A stretch of DNA of 64,000 nucleotides from Streptococcus downei MFe28 (GTDB lineage: Bacteria > Bacillota > Bacilli > Lactobacillales > Streptococcaceae), in assembly GCF_900459175.1 (NCBI RefSeq), contig NZ_UHFA01000002.1, positions 2,154,956-2,218,955 on the forward strand, read 5' to 3'. The notes under the pieces were generated by a model, which saw only the letters and a list, made by a program, of their open reading frames with translations, made no database searches and had not been told where the DNA came from. The stretch's first letter is position 1. Every line of letters starts with the position of its first letter. Below are positions 1 to 8,272 of this stretch, piece after piece. The position numbers and the translations under genes were made by a program.

Positions 1-712
1 CTTGATGAATTATCGGTATCGTTATCAATTTCCAAAATGCTGCCATTTACAGCGCTAACAACACAGGAATAGCCGCATTCACCATACTTGAAATTAATCT
101 TATAAACTGGGGAATCATCTTGTTGGTCCTGGTCGACCTTCAATTCACCAACTTGGTTTTCAGCTAAACCAGCGTTATGAAGGGCGATTTGCTTAGCCTC
201 TTCATTTGTAACACTTGCTTGATTTTGGTTACCCGATGCTTGAGAAGATGAGCTTGATCCAGCCTGGCTAGATTGCGAGCTTGAGCTACCGGCCTGTGAG
301 CTGGTAGCCGTGCCATTTGTTGGAACTGAACTGCTTGGTGCTGAACCCGTTGGTGTAGTCCCTCTATTTGCTTGTGAGTTTTGGGACTTATTGTCCTTTT
401 GCGTTACCGTTCCCTTGTGAGCATCAATAGTATAGTCGTATTCCTTTTGACCTTCTTGAAATCGACAAGGTAAACTTCCTCATTTTGGTAACGAGTCTTT
501 TCCACCTTAGTAAAGTGAGCCTGATTCTCATTTACACCACAACCCTTAAGGGCCACAGTCTTAGCCTGCTCCTGGCTGATACAATCAGCACTAGAATGGG
601 AATTAGCAGAAACGGCAGATACACCACCAAGACCGGCTACAGCAAGACCTAGCGTTGTCAAAATAGCATAGGAGAGCTTTTTGGTTTTCATTAATTGTGT
701 CATTTTTGTCAT
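1..712 (-). pseudogene. Secreted PepSY-domain protein, frameshifted and cut by the window start
   Basis: From ATG at 712 the protein has a signal peptide (MKTKK then a hydrophobic stretch ending near ANSHS), then a PepSY-like module. The frame breaks at about 458-463, after YLVDF; shifting by one base continues as GQKEYDYTIDAHKGTV, the typical PepSY end, so a single base appears lost. The restored frame runs open to base 1: a Ser/Gln/Gly-rich linker (about 230-375) and a second PepSY unit (SVTNEEAKQIALHNAG, then YKINFKYGECGYSCVVSAVNG). PepSY domains occur in secreted protease inhibitors and surface proteins; the role here is not known. The Shine-Dalgarno GGAGAAAAACC precedes the ATG. Seen: the two PepSY units and the frame break. 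Inferred: exported wall or secreted protein. The lesion could be a sequencing error. Confidence 0.7.
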
Positions 713-828
713 TGGTTTTTCTCCTTACGATTCTTACGCCACTAGCAACCCAAACCGGTTACAAGGAGCCGGCTAGCTTGTTTGTGAATGGTGCTTTACC
801 TTCCGGATACAGCAAAGTTCCCATTCAG

Positions 829-857
829 AAAAAACGAGGCAACCTGAGCTGACCTCG
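829..857 (-). terminator. Hairpin plus T-run at the very 5' end of the PepSY leader
   Basis: CGAGG (minus strand 857-853) pairs with CCTCG (839-835), directly followed by TTTTTT (834-829). There is no gene upstream for it to terminate. It starts at the predicted transcription start of the PepSY gene, so it could be an early attenuator or a 5' stabilising hairpin. Confidence 0.5.
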
Positions 858-863
858 CCCCCC

Positions 864-892
864 ATTCTAACGAGGTAAAAATCTTCTGTCAA
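864..892 (-). promoter_or_regulatory. Sigma-A promoter of the PepSY gene
   Basis: On the minus strand TTGACA (887-892) is followed after exactly 17 bp by TAGAAT (864-869). The predicted start is near 857, giving a leader of about 145 nt. Confidence 0.65.
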
Positions 893-1215
893 GCGCCCCC
901 CGGCGCTTGTAATATAAGGATTAGACTTAAAAGGCAGGACTGTTGCGCCATTATTTCATGGCAGATTAGTGCCTCTATGGTCTCTAGACTATGAAAGAAA
1001 TTGAAAGTAACAAAAATTTTACAGAAAGTCTCGCAACTGAAATTTATCCAAGGTCAATGGTTCACACAATTTTCATGCCACCCATTTGAAGGCTGGTCAT
1101 GAGTATAAGGAGGCTAGGGTAGCGCGATGTGTCCAAGCACTTATCAGCTCCTAGATGAGAATAAAAACAGCCCAGAACCAAAACTTATTCTTCCAGACCA
1201 TCCCCCTTAGCTCAC
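893..1215. other. Intergenic stretch without recognised gene
   Basis: Between the PepSY promoter and the cpsD terminator I see no convincing reading frame. A short GC-rich palindrome (AAGCGCC/GGCGCTT, 891-908) overlaps the -35 side of the promoter and could be an operator or a chance hairpin. Confidence 0.5.
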
Positions 1216-1238
1216 AAAAAAAGAAGCCCTCAGGCTTC
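1216..1238 (-). terminator. Terminator of cpsABCD
   Basis: Minus-strand hairpin GAAGCC-TGAG-GGCTTC (1223-1238) followed by a T7 run (1216-1222), 9 bp after the cpsD stop. It closes the operon directly after cpsD. Confidence 0.85.
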
Positions 1239-1246
1239 CTTAATCT

Positions 1247-1987
1247 TTATTTAGCACGACGCAGGTGACTCGTGTGTTCGCTTTTATCTTTGGACGATGG
1301 CTTGCCGTAATCACCATAGCTACCGTAACTACCATAGTTGCCGTAGTTTTCCGATTTCTCATCAACCTTATTAAGGATAACGCCCAAGAATTGAGCCCCA
1401 CTCTTTTCCATCTGCTCAATGGCTTTCCGAATGAAGCGGCGACGAATGACCCCAGCCTCAGTAATCATGATAGAGGCATCACAATCCTGAGCGATGATAG
1501 CCGCATCAACGACCTTGCCAATCGGTGGTGTATCAATCAAGACATAATCATAATGTTCCCGAACCGCCTCAATCATCCGCTTGAAGTTATCGCTCTGAAA
1601 GAGGGCCGTCGGATTTGGTGGGACCTGTCCCGAAGGAATCATAGTCAGGTTAGGAACGCTGGTCCGACTGATAGTGGTCTGCAAGTCAGCATGTCCTGAC
1701 AAGAAGTCGGTCAGACCCTTAAGGGGAGCATCAGGTTTAAAGCTCCCCATCATGACAGAGTTTCTGGTATCCGCATCAACCAGAAGGGTCCGGTAGCCCG
1801 CACGGGCGAAAGATACTGCCAAGCTCATGCTTGTCGTGGACTTCCCTTCTTTGGGTTGAACCGAGGTCAAAGCAATGACCTTGATGTCACTACCACTAAA
1901 CTGGATATTAGCTCGGATGGAATTGTAGTATTCCTTAGCCTTATCCATCAATTTTTCTTTGTTACTAGCTAATTCTAAGTATCCCAT
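1247..1987 (-). CDS. cpsD: Tyrosine-protein kinase CpsD (BY-kinase)
   Basis: Cytoplasmic bacterial tyrosine kinase that autophosphorylates on a C-terminal tyrosine cluster and controls capsule or wall polysaccharide assembly with CpsC. Visible motifs: Walker A SVQPKEGKST (about 42-51), Walker A' LLVDADTR (about 68-75), Walker B YVLIDTPP (about 148-155), and a C-terminal repeat of Tyr-Gly pairs (about 213-227) that is the autophosphorylation site. The 246-aa length is somewhat longer than the usual 225-230 aa because of a basic tail after the Tyr cluster. Good SD (GGAGGAAGT) before ATG. It lies 8 bp after cpsC. Odd: no glycosyltransferase follows; a terminator does. Confidence 0.93.
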   Translation of the reverse strand: MGYLELASNKEKLMDKAKEYYNSIRANIQFSGSDIKVIALTSVQPKEGKSTTSMSLAVSFARAGYRTLLVDADTRNSVMMGSFKPDAPLKGLTDFLSGHADLQTTISRTSVPNLTMIPSGQVPPNPTALFQSDNFKRMIEAVREHYDYVLIDTPPIGKVVDAAIIAQDCDASIMITEAGVIRRRFIRKAIEQMEKSGAQFLGVILNKVDEKSENYGNYGSYGSYGDYGKPSSKDKSEHTSHLRRAK

Positions 1988-1995
1988 ACTTCCTC

Positions 1996-2685
1996 CTATA
2001 GGCTGTCGGTATTGGGAACAACCCCAAGCAAGGTGCGACCAAGTGCCTTTTCAACATCTTCACTCGTCTTGATACGATCATCAAGAGCCTCAAAAAGAAT
2101 CAAAATCACAATAGCAATGAAGCCACCGGCTGCGACCCCAAGAACAAAATTCTTCTTGACACTTGGCGAGGTTGGTGACGTTGGTACCTTGGCCGTTTCT
2201 GCTGTGGTGACATCCTCAACCTTGGTAACATCCTTGATTTTTTGGATAGCAATTTCACGCACAGCATTCGCCAAACGACTGGCCTCCTGTGGGCTCTTAT
2301 CCTTGACAGAAATCGTAATCAGGCGGGTATCCGTTGGCACATCAATACTAATCTTTTGAGAAAGTTCACCAGCACTAATGTCCAACTTTTCCTTGCTGAC
2401 AACATCTTCCAAGACATCCTGAGACTTGATAATTTCCTTATAGTCATTAACCAAGTCGGTTCCTACTTGGATGTCCTGATAATTGATGGAATTATTGTTG
2501 CTACTATTAACCACATAGACTCGGGTGGCAGAGGTATAGGTTTTAGGAATGATAAATACACTAACAAACAGGGCCACGAAGCCAAACAGTAGGGCCACGA
2601 AAATAATTAAAAATTTTCGGTTCCATAATTTCTTAAGTAGGGCGAATACATCAATTTCAAATGATGCATTATCTGCTGAAGTCAT
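1996..2685 (-). CDS. cpsC: Polysaccharide co-polymerase / kinase adaptor CpsC
   Basis: Wzz-family membrane protein that sets polysaccharide chain length and activates the CpsD kinase. It has two membrane segments, one after the N-terminal Wzz start (about 25-48) and one near 180-200, with an extracytoplasmic domain between them and a short cytoplasmic tail (DDRIKTSEDVEKALG) that contacts the kinase. At 229 aa it has the normal length. SD AGGAG precedes ATG at 2685. The gap to the upstream cpsB is 143 bp, unusually wide for this operon, and contains no clear terminator. Confidence 0.92.
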   Translation of the reverse strand: MTSADNASFEIDVFALLKKLWNRKFLIIFVALLFGFVALFVSVFIIPKTYTSATRVYVVNSSNNNSINYQDIQVGTDLVNDYKEIIKSQDVLEDVVSKEKLDISAGELSQKISIDVPTDTRLITISVKDKSPQEASRLANAVREIAIQKIKDVTKVEDVTTAETAKVPTSPTSPSVKKNFVLGVAAGGFIAIVILILFEALDDRIKTSEDVEKALGRTLLGVVPNTDSL

Positions 2686-2828
2686 AGGTTCTCCTTTTGA
2701 TTGTGATAGTTAAGGGAGCATGATAGGCCATCATGAAAGCTTTGACCTTATTGGCCTTATCCCAGCCTAAAAATTCATGTGGGACCAAGGATTCTTAGAG
2801 AAAATTGCCAAAGTCCAATCAGCTTTCC

Positions 2829-3560
2829 TTAATTAGTTTTATCCTCGAGAAGGGCTTGCATATTCTCCTTGAAGAGGGCTTGAGCTCTAGCTTGGCCATA
2901 GGTCTTAGCAACTAAGTCATAGGCCTCTTTCATATAAGGGGGGCGCTTATCAAGGTTATGCATGTCGCTAGCAATACAGTGAACGAGGTCTGCTTCCAAA
3001 AAGTAGCGTCCCCTTTGCTTAAAGACCTTCTCCTTGTCGCCAAAGAGTTTGGGCTTGAGGACATGATTGCTGTTGACTTGAGTATAACAGCCCATGTTGA
3101 TAATTTCCTGAACACGGTCAGGTTTATTTTCTAGGGCATTGTAGCGTTCAATATGAGCAACAAGGGGAGTGATTCCCAACATTAAGACCTTGGTCAGGGC
3201 CTGGTGGATATCTCGCCAAGGTGTTGTCATACTAAATTCAATCAAGGCATAGCGACTACCGTCCATGGTTGGAACAAGATTTTTCTCTAATTTCTGACGA
3301 AGATCTTCTGTGTAATAGAGTTCTCCCCCATAGAGAATGCTTAGGTCGGGGAATTTTTTCTCAGCCGCTTCTTTGACCTTTAAAAAGTTGGCATGAATTT
3401 TTTCCTCTGGCGTTTCAAACATATCCTTACGCCGATGCGAGGTTGAAACAAGGATCCGAACCCCCTGGCGGTAGCTCTCGGAGATTAGATTGAGGCTTTC
3501 CTCCAGGCTCTTGGGCCCATCATCCACATCAAAAACAATGTGCGAATGAATATCTATCAC
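2829..3560 (-). CDS. cpsB: Manganese-dependent tyrosine phosphatase CpsB
   Basis: PHP-family protein-tyrosine phosphatase that dephosphorylates CpsD. PHP metal motifs are visible: MIDIHSHI at the N-terminus, DDGPKSLEES, HIERY (about 136-140) and the late CIASDMHN (about 196-203). Length 243 aa is normal. The start is GTG at 3560; its SD (GGAGG) lies in the last codons of cpsA, so the two genes are translationally close (cpsA stop at 3563). With cpsC and cpsD it makes the phosphorylation cycle. Confidence 0.92.
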   Translation of the reverse strand: MIDIHSHIVFDVDDGPKSLEESLNLISESYRQGVRILVSTSHRRKDMFETPEEKIHANFLKVKEAAEKKFPDLSILYGGELYYTEDLRQKLEKNLVPTMDGSRYALIEFSMTTPWRDIHQALTKVLMLGITPLVAHIERYNALENKPDRVQEIINMGCYTQVNSNHVLKPKLFGDKEKVFKQRGRYFLEADLVHCIASDMHNLDKRPPYMKEAYDLVAKTYGQARAQALFKENMQALLEDKTN

Positions 3561-3562
3561 AC

Positions 3563-5026
3563 TTACTTACCTCCTAAAACATCTTTAATCTTGTCAGCCG
3601 CATCGGATACGCTGGCATCATCCAGTTGCATCATGTAGAGGGAAGCTCCAGGCATGGCATAGGAAGGCAATTCTCCTGTTGAGCCTGTACCCGTAACAGC
3701 TTGGGAGCTGACCTTGAAGGAAGCTCCTGAGTCCAATTGCGTATTGGCAATAGTCATCAAATCGCTGATTGGCATATTGGTTTGGATGGAATCTTGGAGA
3801 TTGTTGGCGATAGAGGAAATCTTAGAAACTGATTTCGCCGAGGCCAACTTATTGATGATGGCTGTGATGACCTTCTCTTGGTTCTTACCGCGGTCATTAT
3901 CACCATTTTCTAGACTATAACGTTCACGAACAAAGGCCAGAGCACCTTGTGAATCTAAATGGACATTGCCCACTTCAAAGGTATAATCCTTGTTGGTGTG
4001 GGCGGTAAAGGCCTGGTCGTTATAAACGTCAATACCACCTAGCAGGTCAACTAACTTGAGGAAGGAGGTAAAGTTGAGGCGGGCATAATAATCAATGTTG
4101 ATATTGTAAAGATTTTCTAAGGTCTTCATAGATGTCTGAACACCATAGATACCAGCGTGGGTCAGCTTATCCTTTTGGTTGTTACCTCCATCTGGGATGG
4201 TAACGTAGGCATCACGAGGGGTTGTGGTCAAGAGAACCTTGTGAGTCTTAAGGTTGATGCTGGCAATAATGTTAACATCGGATCGAGAAACTGAGTTAAT
4301 CGGACCGTAGGTGTCGATACCAGAAATATAGATATTAAAGGCATTGGTATCAACCTTTTTATTGGATTCAACCTTATTAGCCGTTTGAATCTTATGGCTA
4401 TAGATGGTCCTAACCTTCTTACTGAAATCCTTGTCCTGGGCTTCAATCAGACTAGAGTAGGCACTATTCAGAATAATGGCCTTGGTAGAACCGGACATCA
4501 GGTCATTATAGGCCTGGGCATAGGAATCGACATGATTGACGGTTATACTCTTGGACTTATCTGCCTTGATTTCTTTGACGAATTCATCAATATTAGTGCC
4601 ATCGCTTTGGGTTGGTGCCTCGACTTCATCAATGTTTTCTAAGTCCTTAATGGAACTATCCTTGGGCACAACGATGCTCATTTCTACCTGAGAATACTTG
4701 GTGGAGTCATTAAGAGTGCCAATGAAGTTAACAAACTTATTAAAGCCAAGAAAAGTCAGGGCAGAAATCACCGTAAAAATCACTAAGAGGACACTGGTCC
4801 ACATCTTGGCGCGATTCTTAACAATGAGAAAGGCCGCTAAAACAAATACTACGGCTAGGAGGACTGTAAAAATAAGGTTAAGGTATTTCGAAGCCAAAAA
4901 ATTATATTTATAGGTGATAAAGAGGGTCATCGCTGAAACCGCCGTATAGAGTATAAATAATAAAATATTGACGAAATAATGCGTGCTAAAACTCTTAGAC
5001 TTGGATCGATTATGTCTTGCCATCAT
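3563..5026 (-). CDS. cpsA: LytR-CpsA-Psr family wall-polymer transferase CpsA
   Basis: Membrane enzyme that attaches capsule or other glycopolymers to peptidoglycan; older work calls it a regulator. It has an N-terminal cytoplasmic stretch and about three membrane helices (about 15-110), an accessory domain (about 115-225), then the LCP domain with NIYISGIDTYG, RSDVNIIASIN, TTPRDAYV, and FVRERYSLENGDNDRGKNQEKV with its conserved arginines (about 235-400). Length 487 aa is typical. First gene of the operon, with SD TGGAGAAGC before ATG at 5026. Confidence 0.92.
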   Translation of the reverse strand: MMARHNRSKSKSFSTHYFVNILLFILYTAVSAMTLFITYKYNFLASKYLNLIFTVLLAVVFVLAAFLIVKNRAKMWTSVLLVIFTVISALTFLGFNKFVNFIGTLNDSTKYSQVEMSIVVPKDSSIKDLENIDEVEAPTQSDGTNIDEFVKEIKADKSKSITVNHVDSYAQAYNDLMSGSTKAIILNSAYSSLIEAQDKDFSKKVRTIYSHKIQTANKVESNKKVDTNAFNIYISGIDTYGPINSVSRSDVNIIASINLKTHKVLLTTTPRDAYVTIPDGGNNQKDKLTHAGIYGVQTSMKTLENLYNINIDYYARLNFTSFLKLVDLLGGIDVYNDQAFTAHTNKDYTFEVGNVHLDSQGALAFVRERYSLENGDNDRGKNQEKVITAIINKLASAKSVSKISSIANNLQDSIQTNMPISDLMTIANTQLDSGASFKVSSQAVTGTGSTGELPSYAMPGASLYMMQLDDASVSDAADKIKDVLGGK

Positions 5027-5057
5027 TGCTTCTCCAGTATTATTGATTTCACGCTTT

Positions 5058-5086
5058 ATTATACCTAATTTTTACGACAAGTCCAA
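5058..5086 (-). promoter_or_regulatory. Promoter of cpsABCD
   Basis: Minus-strand TATAAT (5058-5063) lies about 32 bp before the cpsA start; TTGGAC lies 17 bp further upstream (5081-5086). The -10 is strong and the -35 weak. Confidence 0.55.
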
Positions 5087-5309
5087 GGAAGTTTAACCCA
5101 TTTTTAACGTGTCTGTCATAATTTAAACAGTTAACGAAGCTCTGAAATGGCTTTAGACTAGCCATTTAGCAAGATTGGTTAGCTTCTTTTCCATTAAAAA
5201 AATATTTTCAGCTGAGTTTTTTTACAGTCAACAAATCCCAGACTAAACTCACATCGGTCGTTAATAATTTCAAGGTTTAATGGTGTTTTTCTTTATTAAA
5301 CCTGTTCGA

Positions 5310-5830
5310 AAAAGTGCTTTTGGTCGAAATCAAACTTATTATTTTGATACTTTCTAACCTAGCAAGTTTATCAGCGACTTTTAATTGCTGATAAACTACG
5401 GTAATCGCTATGGCGATTTACCTAGCTACCTTACTAATACCATTTCCAAAATATCATCGATTTTGAAAATGTCATGTCGTTAAGTAGTGCGGACGGAAGC
5501 GACCACCTTTGGCGTTCCATTCCAACACGAAGTTAGTCCAGTCGATATTACTGGACTAGCTGAGTTAGTCAGGAAGCTAACCCATCTCAATGGAGATGGA
5601 CGTTTGACATCAGACACTTTAGTGGCTTGATGTCTTTGCTTCCTGCTATTTTTTGAGCCCTTCGCTTTTACATTTTTAGGCTCAGGCAGATTTCGTCCAC
5701 TGGACGAAATCTCTTCAAAAAATCCGTTATTAGCAACAAAAAGAGTTGTTGCTAATAATGCCACTACGGCGAAAGTATCACCTAGGTTCACTCTCCCTCT
5801 ATAATTTAGAAAATTAAATATCCCTGTATT
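5310..5830. repeat. Long copy of repeat family 2 (MITE-like)
   Basis: The sequence at 5435-5500 (around GCGGACGGAAG and AAAATCGAT), at 5310-5365, and at 5755-5820 (CACTACGGCGAAAGTATCACCTAGG) matches, in inverted orientation, blocks in the same order at 24180-24360. Several internal inverted repeats are visible. This copy is longer because extra modules lie inside, including one similar to the BOX-like repeats (AATCGCTATGGCGATT, then CTAGCTACCTTACTAA). No gene is recognised in 5087-5918; the only long frame here (5480-5848) is inside the repeat. Boundaries are approximate. Confidence 0.6.
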
Positions 5831-5918
5831 TTCTGCCGGAGGGAGCATTTGAGGAAAGTGAACATATCTCCAAACAAGTCCATCGATTCCAGACCTTAGT
5901 TTTAACTCGGTATTAAAC

Positions 5919-6395
5919 TTATTGCAGACCAGTTTGGGCTGGCTGGCTCAGAGCATCCAGCTGACTTTGCAGGTCTGATTTTTTCGAGGTGGTTGTTACC
6001 TTGTCAATGGCTCCTTGGGCTAACTGGATATTGTCCGCAGTCGGATTGGCCTGGGCATTGGCCAAGGCTAGCTTAGCTGAAACAATATTAAAGCGCTCCT
6101 GATAGGCAGCCTTCTGACTTTTATTGGAAACCTGATCAATCTCATCTTGGAGACTGTCAAGCTTATCGACACTAGGATTATTTTCCAGCGCTTCTAAATC
6201 TGCTTCCACGTTCTTATTGCTTTGTGATGACGAAGAGGAACTGCTAGTGCTAGAGATATACCTTGGCGCTACCTCTACATCTCCCCCCTTAACTGGCTTA
6301 TTGCTGTATTTGGTATAGACAAAGAGACCAAAAATAAGAACAAGCAGGGCAAGGCTCATTGCTAAATATAGGCTTTCACTTCTTTTAAACTTCAT
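5919..6395 (-). CDS. Membrane-anchored hypothetical protein
   Basis: I do not recognise a family. The start is taken as ATG at 6395, because GAGAGGG lies 6 nt upstream; an upstream ATG at 6428 has no such site. The 158-residue product begins MKFKRSESLY, has one membrane helix (about 10-30), a Ser-rich linker (about 48-60), and an Ala/Asp/Gln-rich probably helical segment (about 65-158) exposed outside. The composition suggests a coiled-coil extracytoplasmic domain on a single N-terminal anchor. It stands alone between the cps and liv operons with its own promoter and a long leader. Confidence 0.7.
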   Translation of the reverse strand: MKFKRSESLYLAMSLALLVLIFGLFVYTKYSNKPVKGGDVEVAPRYISSTSSSSSSSQSNKNVEADLEALENNPSVDKLDSLQDEIDQVSNKSQKAAYQERFNIVSAKLALANAQANPTADNIQLAQGAIDKVTTTSKKSDLQSQLDALSQPAQTGLQ

Positions 6396-6514
6396 AAAGA
6401 CCCTCTCTCTTAAAATATTGGAAGACAACTGGGATGACTAGACTTATAGCGACAAGCCAGTCCTAGCGCTTCTCTCCCTTGAATGCGACCGACTATTCAT
6501 CAATCGTCTGAATA

Positions 6515-6547
6515 GCTTTCATTGGGCTATAAGCCCCATCTGAAAGC
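6515..6547 (-). promoter_or_regulatory. Stem-loop in the leader of the 5919-6395 gene
   Basis: GCTTTCA (minus 6547-6541) pairs with TGAAAGC (6521-6515), with an inner GGGCT/AGCCC stem. It begins shortly after the predicted transcription start. No T-run follows, so it is not a simple terminator. Apart from this and the terminator at 6747-6779 I see nothing in 6396-6797. Confidence 0.45.
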
Positions 6548-6560
6548 AGATACAAAATTT

Positions 6561-6588
6561 ATTATAGCTTATTTCGGGAATTATTCAA
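6561..6588 (-). promoter_or_regulatory. Promoter for the 5919-6395 gene
   Basis: Minus-strand TTGAAT (6583-6588), 16 bp spacer, TATAAT (6561-6566). It gives a leader of about 160 nt. Confidence 0.6.
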
Positions 6589-6746
6589 GTTAGTGAGAAG
6601 AAAATGCAGAAAATTAGCATTATTTTCATTTAAGGGTCAGGGAAAATTAGAACCAAGAATCTATATCTAAGACTAAACCAAGCATTCGCCTTTACAAGGA
6701 ATAGGCGCTGAATGTGGCTAGTTCCACTTATCGCGTTATGGCACGA

Positions 6747-6779
6747 AAAAGCTGGTGAAATGAACTTCCGCCAGCTTTT
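6747..6779 (-). terminator. Terminator of the liv operon
   Basis: AAAAGCTGG (minus 6779-6771) pairs with CCAGCTTTT (6755-6747), 18 bp after the livF stop, with a short T-run. Confidence 0.7.
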
Positions 6780-6797
6780 ACTTTGATTTTATGAGTT

Positions 6798-7508
6798 TTA
6801 TCCACCTAGGTAGGCCTTACGAACTTCATCGGAAGCCAGCAATTCTTGACCTGTACCTGAGAGAACAATTTTCCCAGTTTCTAGGACATAGCCCCTATCA
6901 GCGATTGACAGGGCCTTATTAGCGTTCTGCTCAATCAGGAGAACCGTGGTCCCCTGCTTTTGAATATCTTGGATGATGTCAAAGATTTCTTGGATGAAGA
7001 TTGGAGCCAGTCCCATAGAAGGCTCATCGAGAAGGAGGAGCTGGGGTTGACTCATCAAGGCTCGTCCCATGGCTAACATCTGTTGCTCACCACCAGACAG
7101 GGTTGCCGCATCCTGATTCTTGCGCTCTTCCAAACGAGGGAAGCGATTAAAAACATGCTCCAAATTGGCTTGATTTTGGTCCTTGTTATTATTTAAAAAG
7201 GCACCCATTTCTAGATTTTCTAGAACGGTTAAACCAGGGAAGACATGTCGACCTTCTGGTACCTGAGCTAAACCATCTGCGACAATCTTACGAGCAGCTG
7301 TCTTTTGAATCTGGTTGCCCAAGTAGCTAATGCTACCCTCACTCGGGCGAACCAAACCTGAGATAGTCCGCAAAATTGAGGTCTTGCCAGCACCATTGGC
7401 ACCAATGAGGGTGACAACCTCACCTTCATTGACTTCGAAGCTGACATTCTTGACAGCTTCGATAGCCCCATAGCTGATTGAGAGGTTTTCAATTTTTAAC
7501 ATAGACAT
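6798..7508 (-). CDS. livF: Branched-chain amino-acid ABC transporter, ATPase LivF
   Basis: Second ATPase of the Leu/Ile/Val importer. Walker A GANGAGKT (36-43), Q-loop region, signature LSGGEQQ (about 137-143), Walker B LLLLDEPSMGLAP and the switch histidine region LIEQNA, which has Q where many ABC ATPases have H and is normal for LivF. Length 236 aa matches the family. The ATG overlaps the livG stop by one base (TAATG), so the genes are translationally coupled. Confidence 0.93.
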   Translation of the reverse strand: MSMLKIENLSISYGAIEAVKNVSFEVNEGEVVTLIGANGAGKTSILRTISGLVRPSEGSISYLGNQIQKTAARKIVADGLAQVPEGRHVFPGLTVLENLEMGAFLNNNKDQNQANLEHVFNRFPRLEERKNQDAATLSGGEQQMLAMGRALMSQPQLLLLDEPSMGLAPIFIQEIFDIIQDIQKQGTTVLLIEQNANKALSIADRGYVLETGKIVLSGTGQELLASDEVRKAYLGG

Positions 7509-8272
7509 TAGGCTTCACCTCCCAGATAGGCTTCGATCACTCGCTTATTGGTCTTGATTTCATCAGGTGTCCCATGGGCAATCAGCCGACCGTATTCCAG
7601 TACGTAAATCCTTTCGGTTACATCCATAACCAAACTCATATCGTGTTCAATCAGGATAACCGTGATGGCAAATTCTTCCTTAATTTTGCGAATCAAGGCT
7701 GTCAATTCCGCTGTTTCTTGAGGGTTCATCCCTGCAGCTGGTTCATCTAGGAAAAGAATTTTTGGCTCAGTAGCTAGGGCCCGAACAATTTCCAAACGGC
7801 GTTGTTGGCCATAAGGAAGATTCTTAGCAAGGGTATCGGCATCTTGGCCCAAGTCAAAGATTTTCAAGAGTTCCAGAGCCTTAGCCTTGAGCTCTTTTTC
7901 ACTTTGATAATACTTGGGTAAACGCAAGAATGAGGCCAAGAGGTGAGCACTATGGCGATTGGCAAAACCAATCAGAACATTGTCCAGAACCGTCATTTCC
8001 TTAAAGAGGCGGATATTTTGGAAGGTCCGAGAGAGGCCTAAAGAAGCAATCTTATGAGGAGCCTTGCCATTGAGAAGGGTGCCATCTAGTGTGACTGTCC
8101 CTTCACTTGGAACGTAAACACCTGTTAAGAGGTTGAAAAGGGTGGTTTTCCCAGCCCCATTGGGACCAATCAAACCGACCAGTTCTCCCTTGTTGAGTTC
8201 CAGAGAAACATCACCAACGGCTGTCAGACCACCGAAATTTTTGGTTAAGTTTTTAACTTCAAGAAGTGCCAT
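7508..8272 (-). CDS. livG: Branched-chain amino-acid ABC transporter, ATPase LivG
   Basis: First ATPase of the importer. Walker A GPNGAGKTT (about 36-44), the LivG-type signature PYGQQRRLEI, Walker B ILFLDEPAAGMNP and switch IEHDMSLVMDV are all present. Length 254 aa is normal. It overlaps livM and livF by one base at each end, so all four membrane and ATPase genes form one tightly packed unit. Confidence 0.93.
   Translation of the reverse strand: MALLEVKNLTKNFGGLTAVGDVSLELNKGELVGLIGPNGAGKTTLFNLLTGVYVPSEGTVTLDGTLLNGKAPHKIASLGLSRTFQNIRLFKEMTVLDNVLIGFANRHSAHLLASFLRLPKYYQSEKELKAKALELLKIFDLGQDADTLAKNLPYGQQRRLEIVRALATEPKILFLDEPAAGMNPQETAELTALIRKIKEEFAITVILIEHDMSLVMDVTERIYVLEYGRLIAHGTPDEIKTNKRVIEAYLGGEA

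Noticed and set aside
870..910. Known riboswitch or T-box in the PepSY leader
   Set aside because: No conserved T-box or riboswitch core; a promoter explains the TTGACA and TAGAAT better.
5480..5848. 122-codon minus-strand frame
   Set aside because: Inside repeat family 2; composition follows the hairpins, not a protein family.
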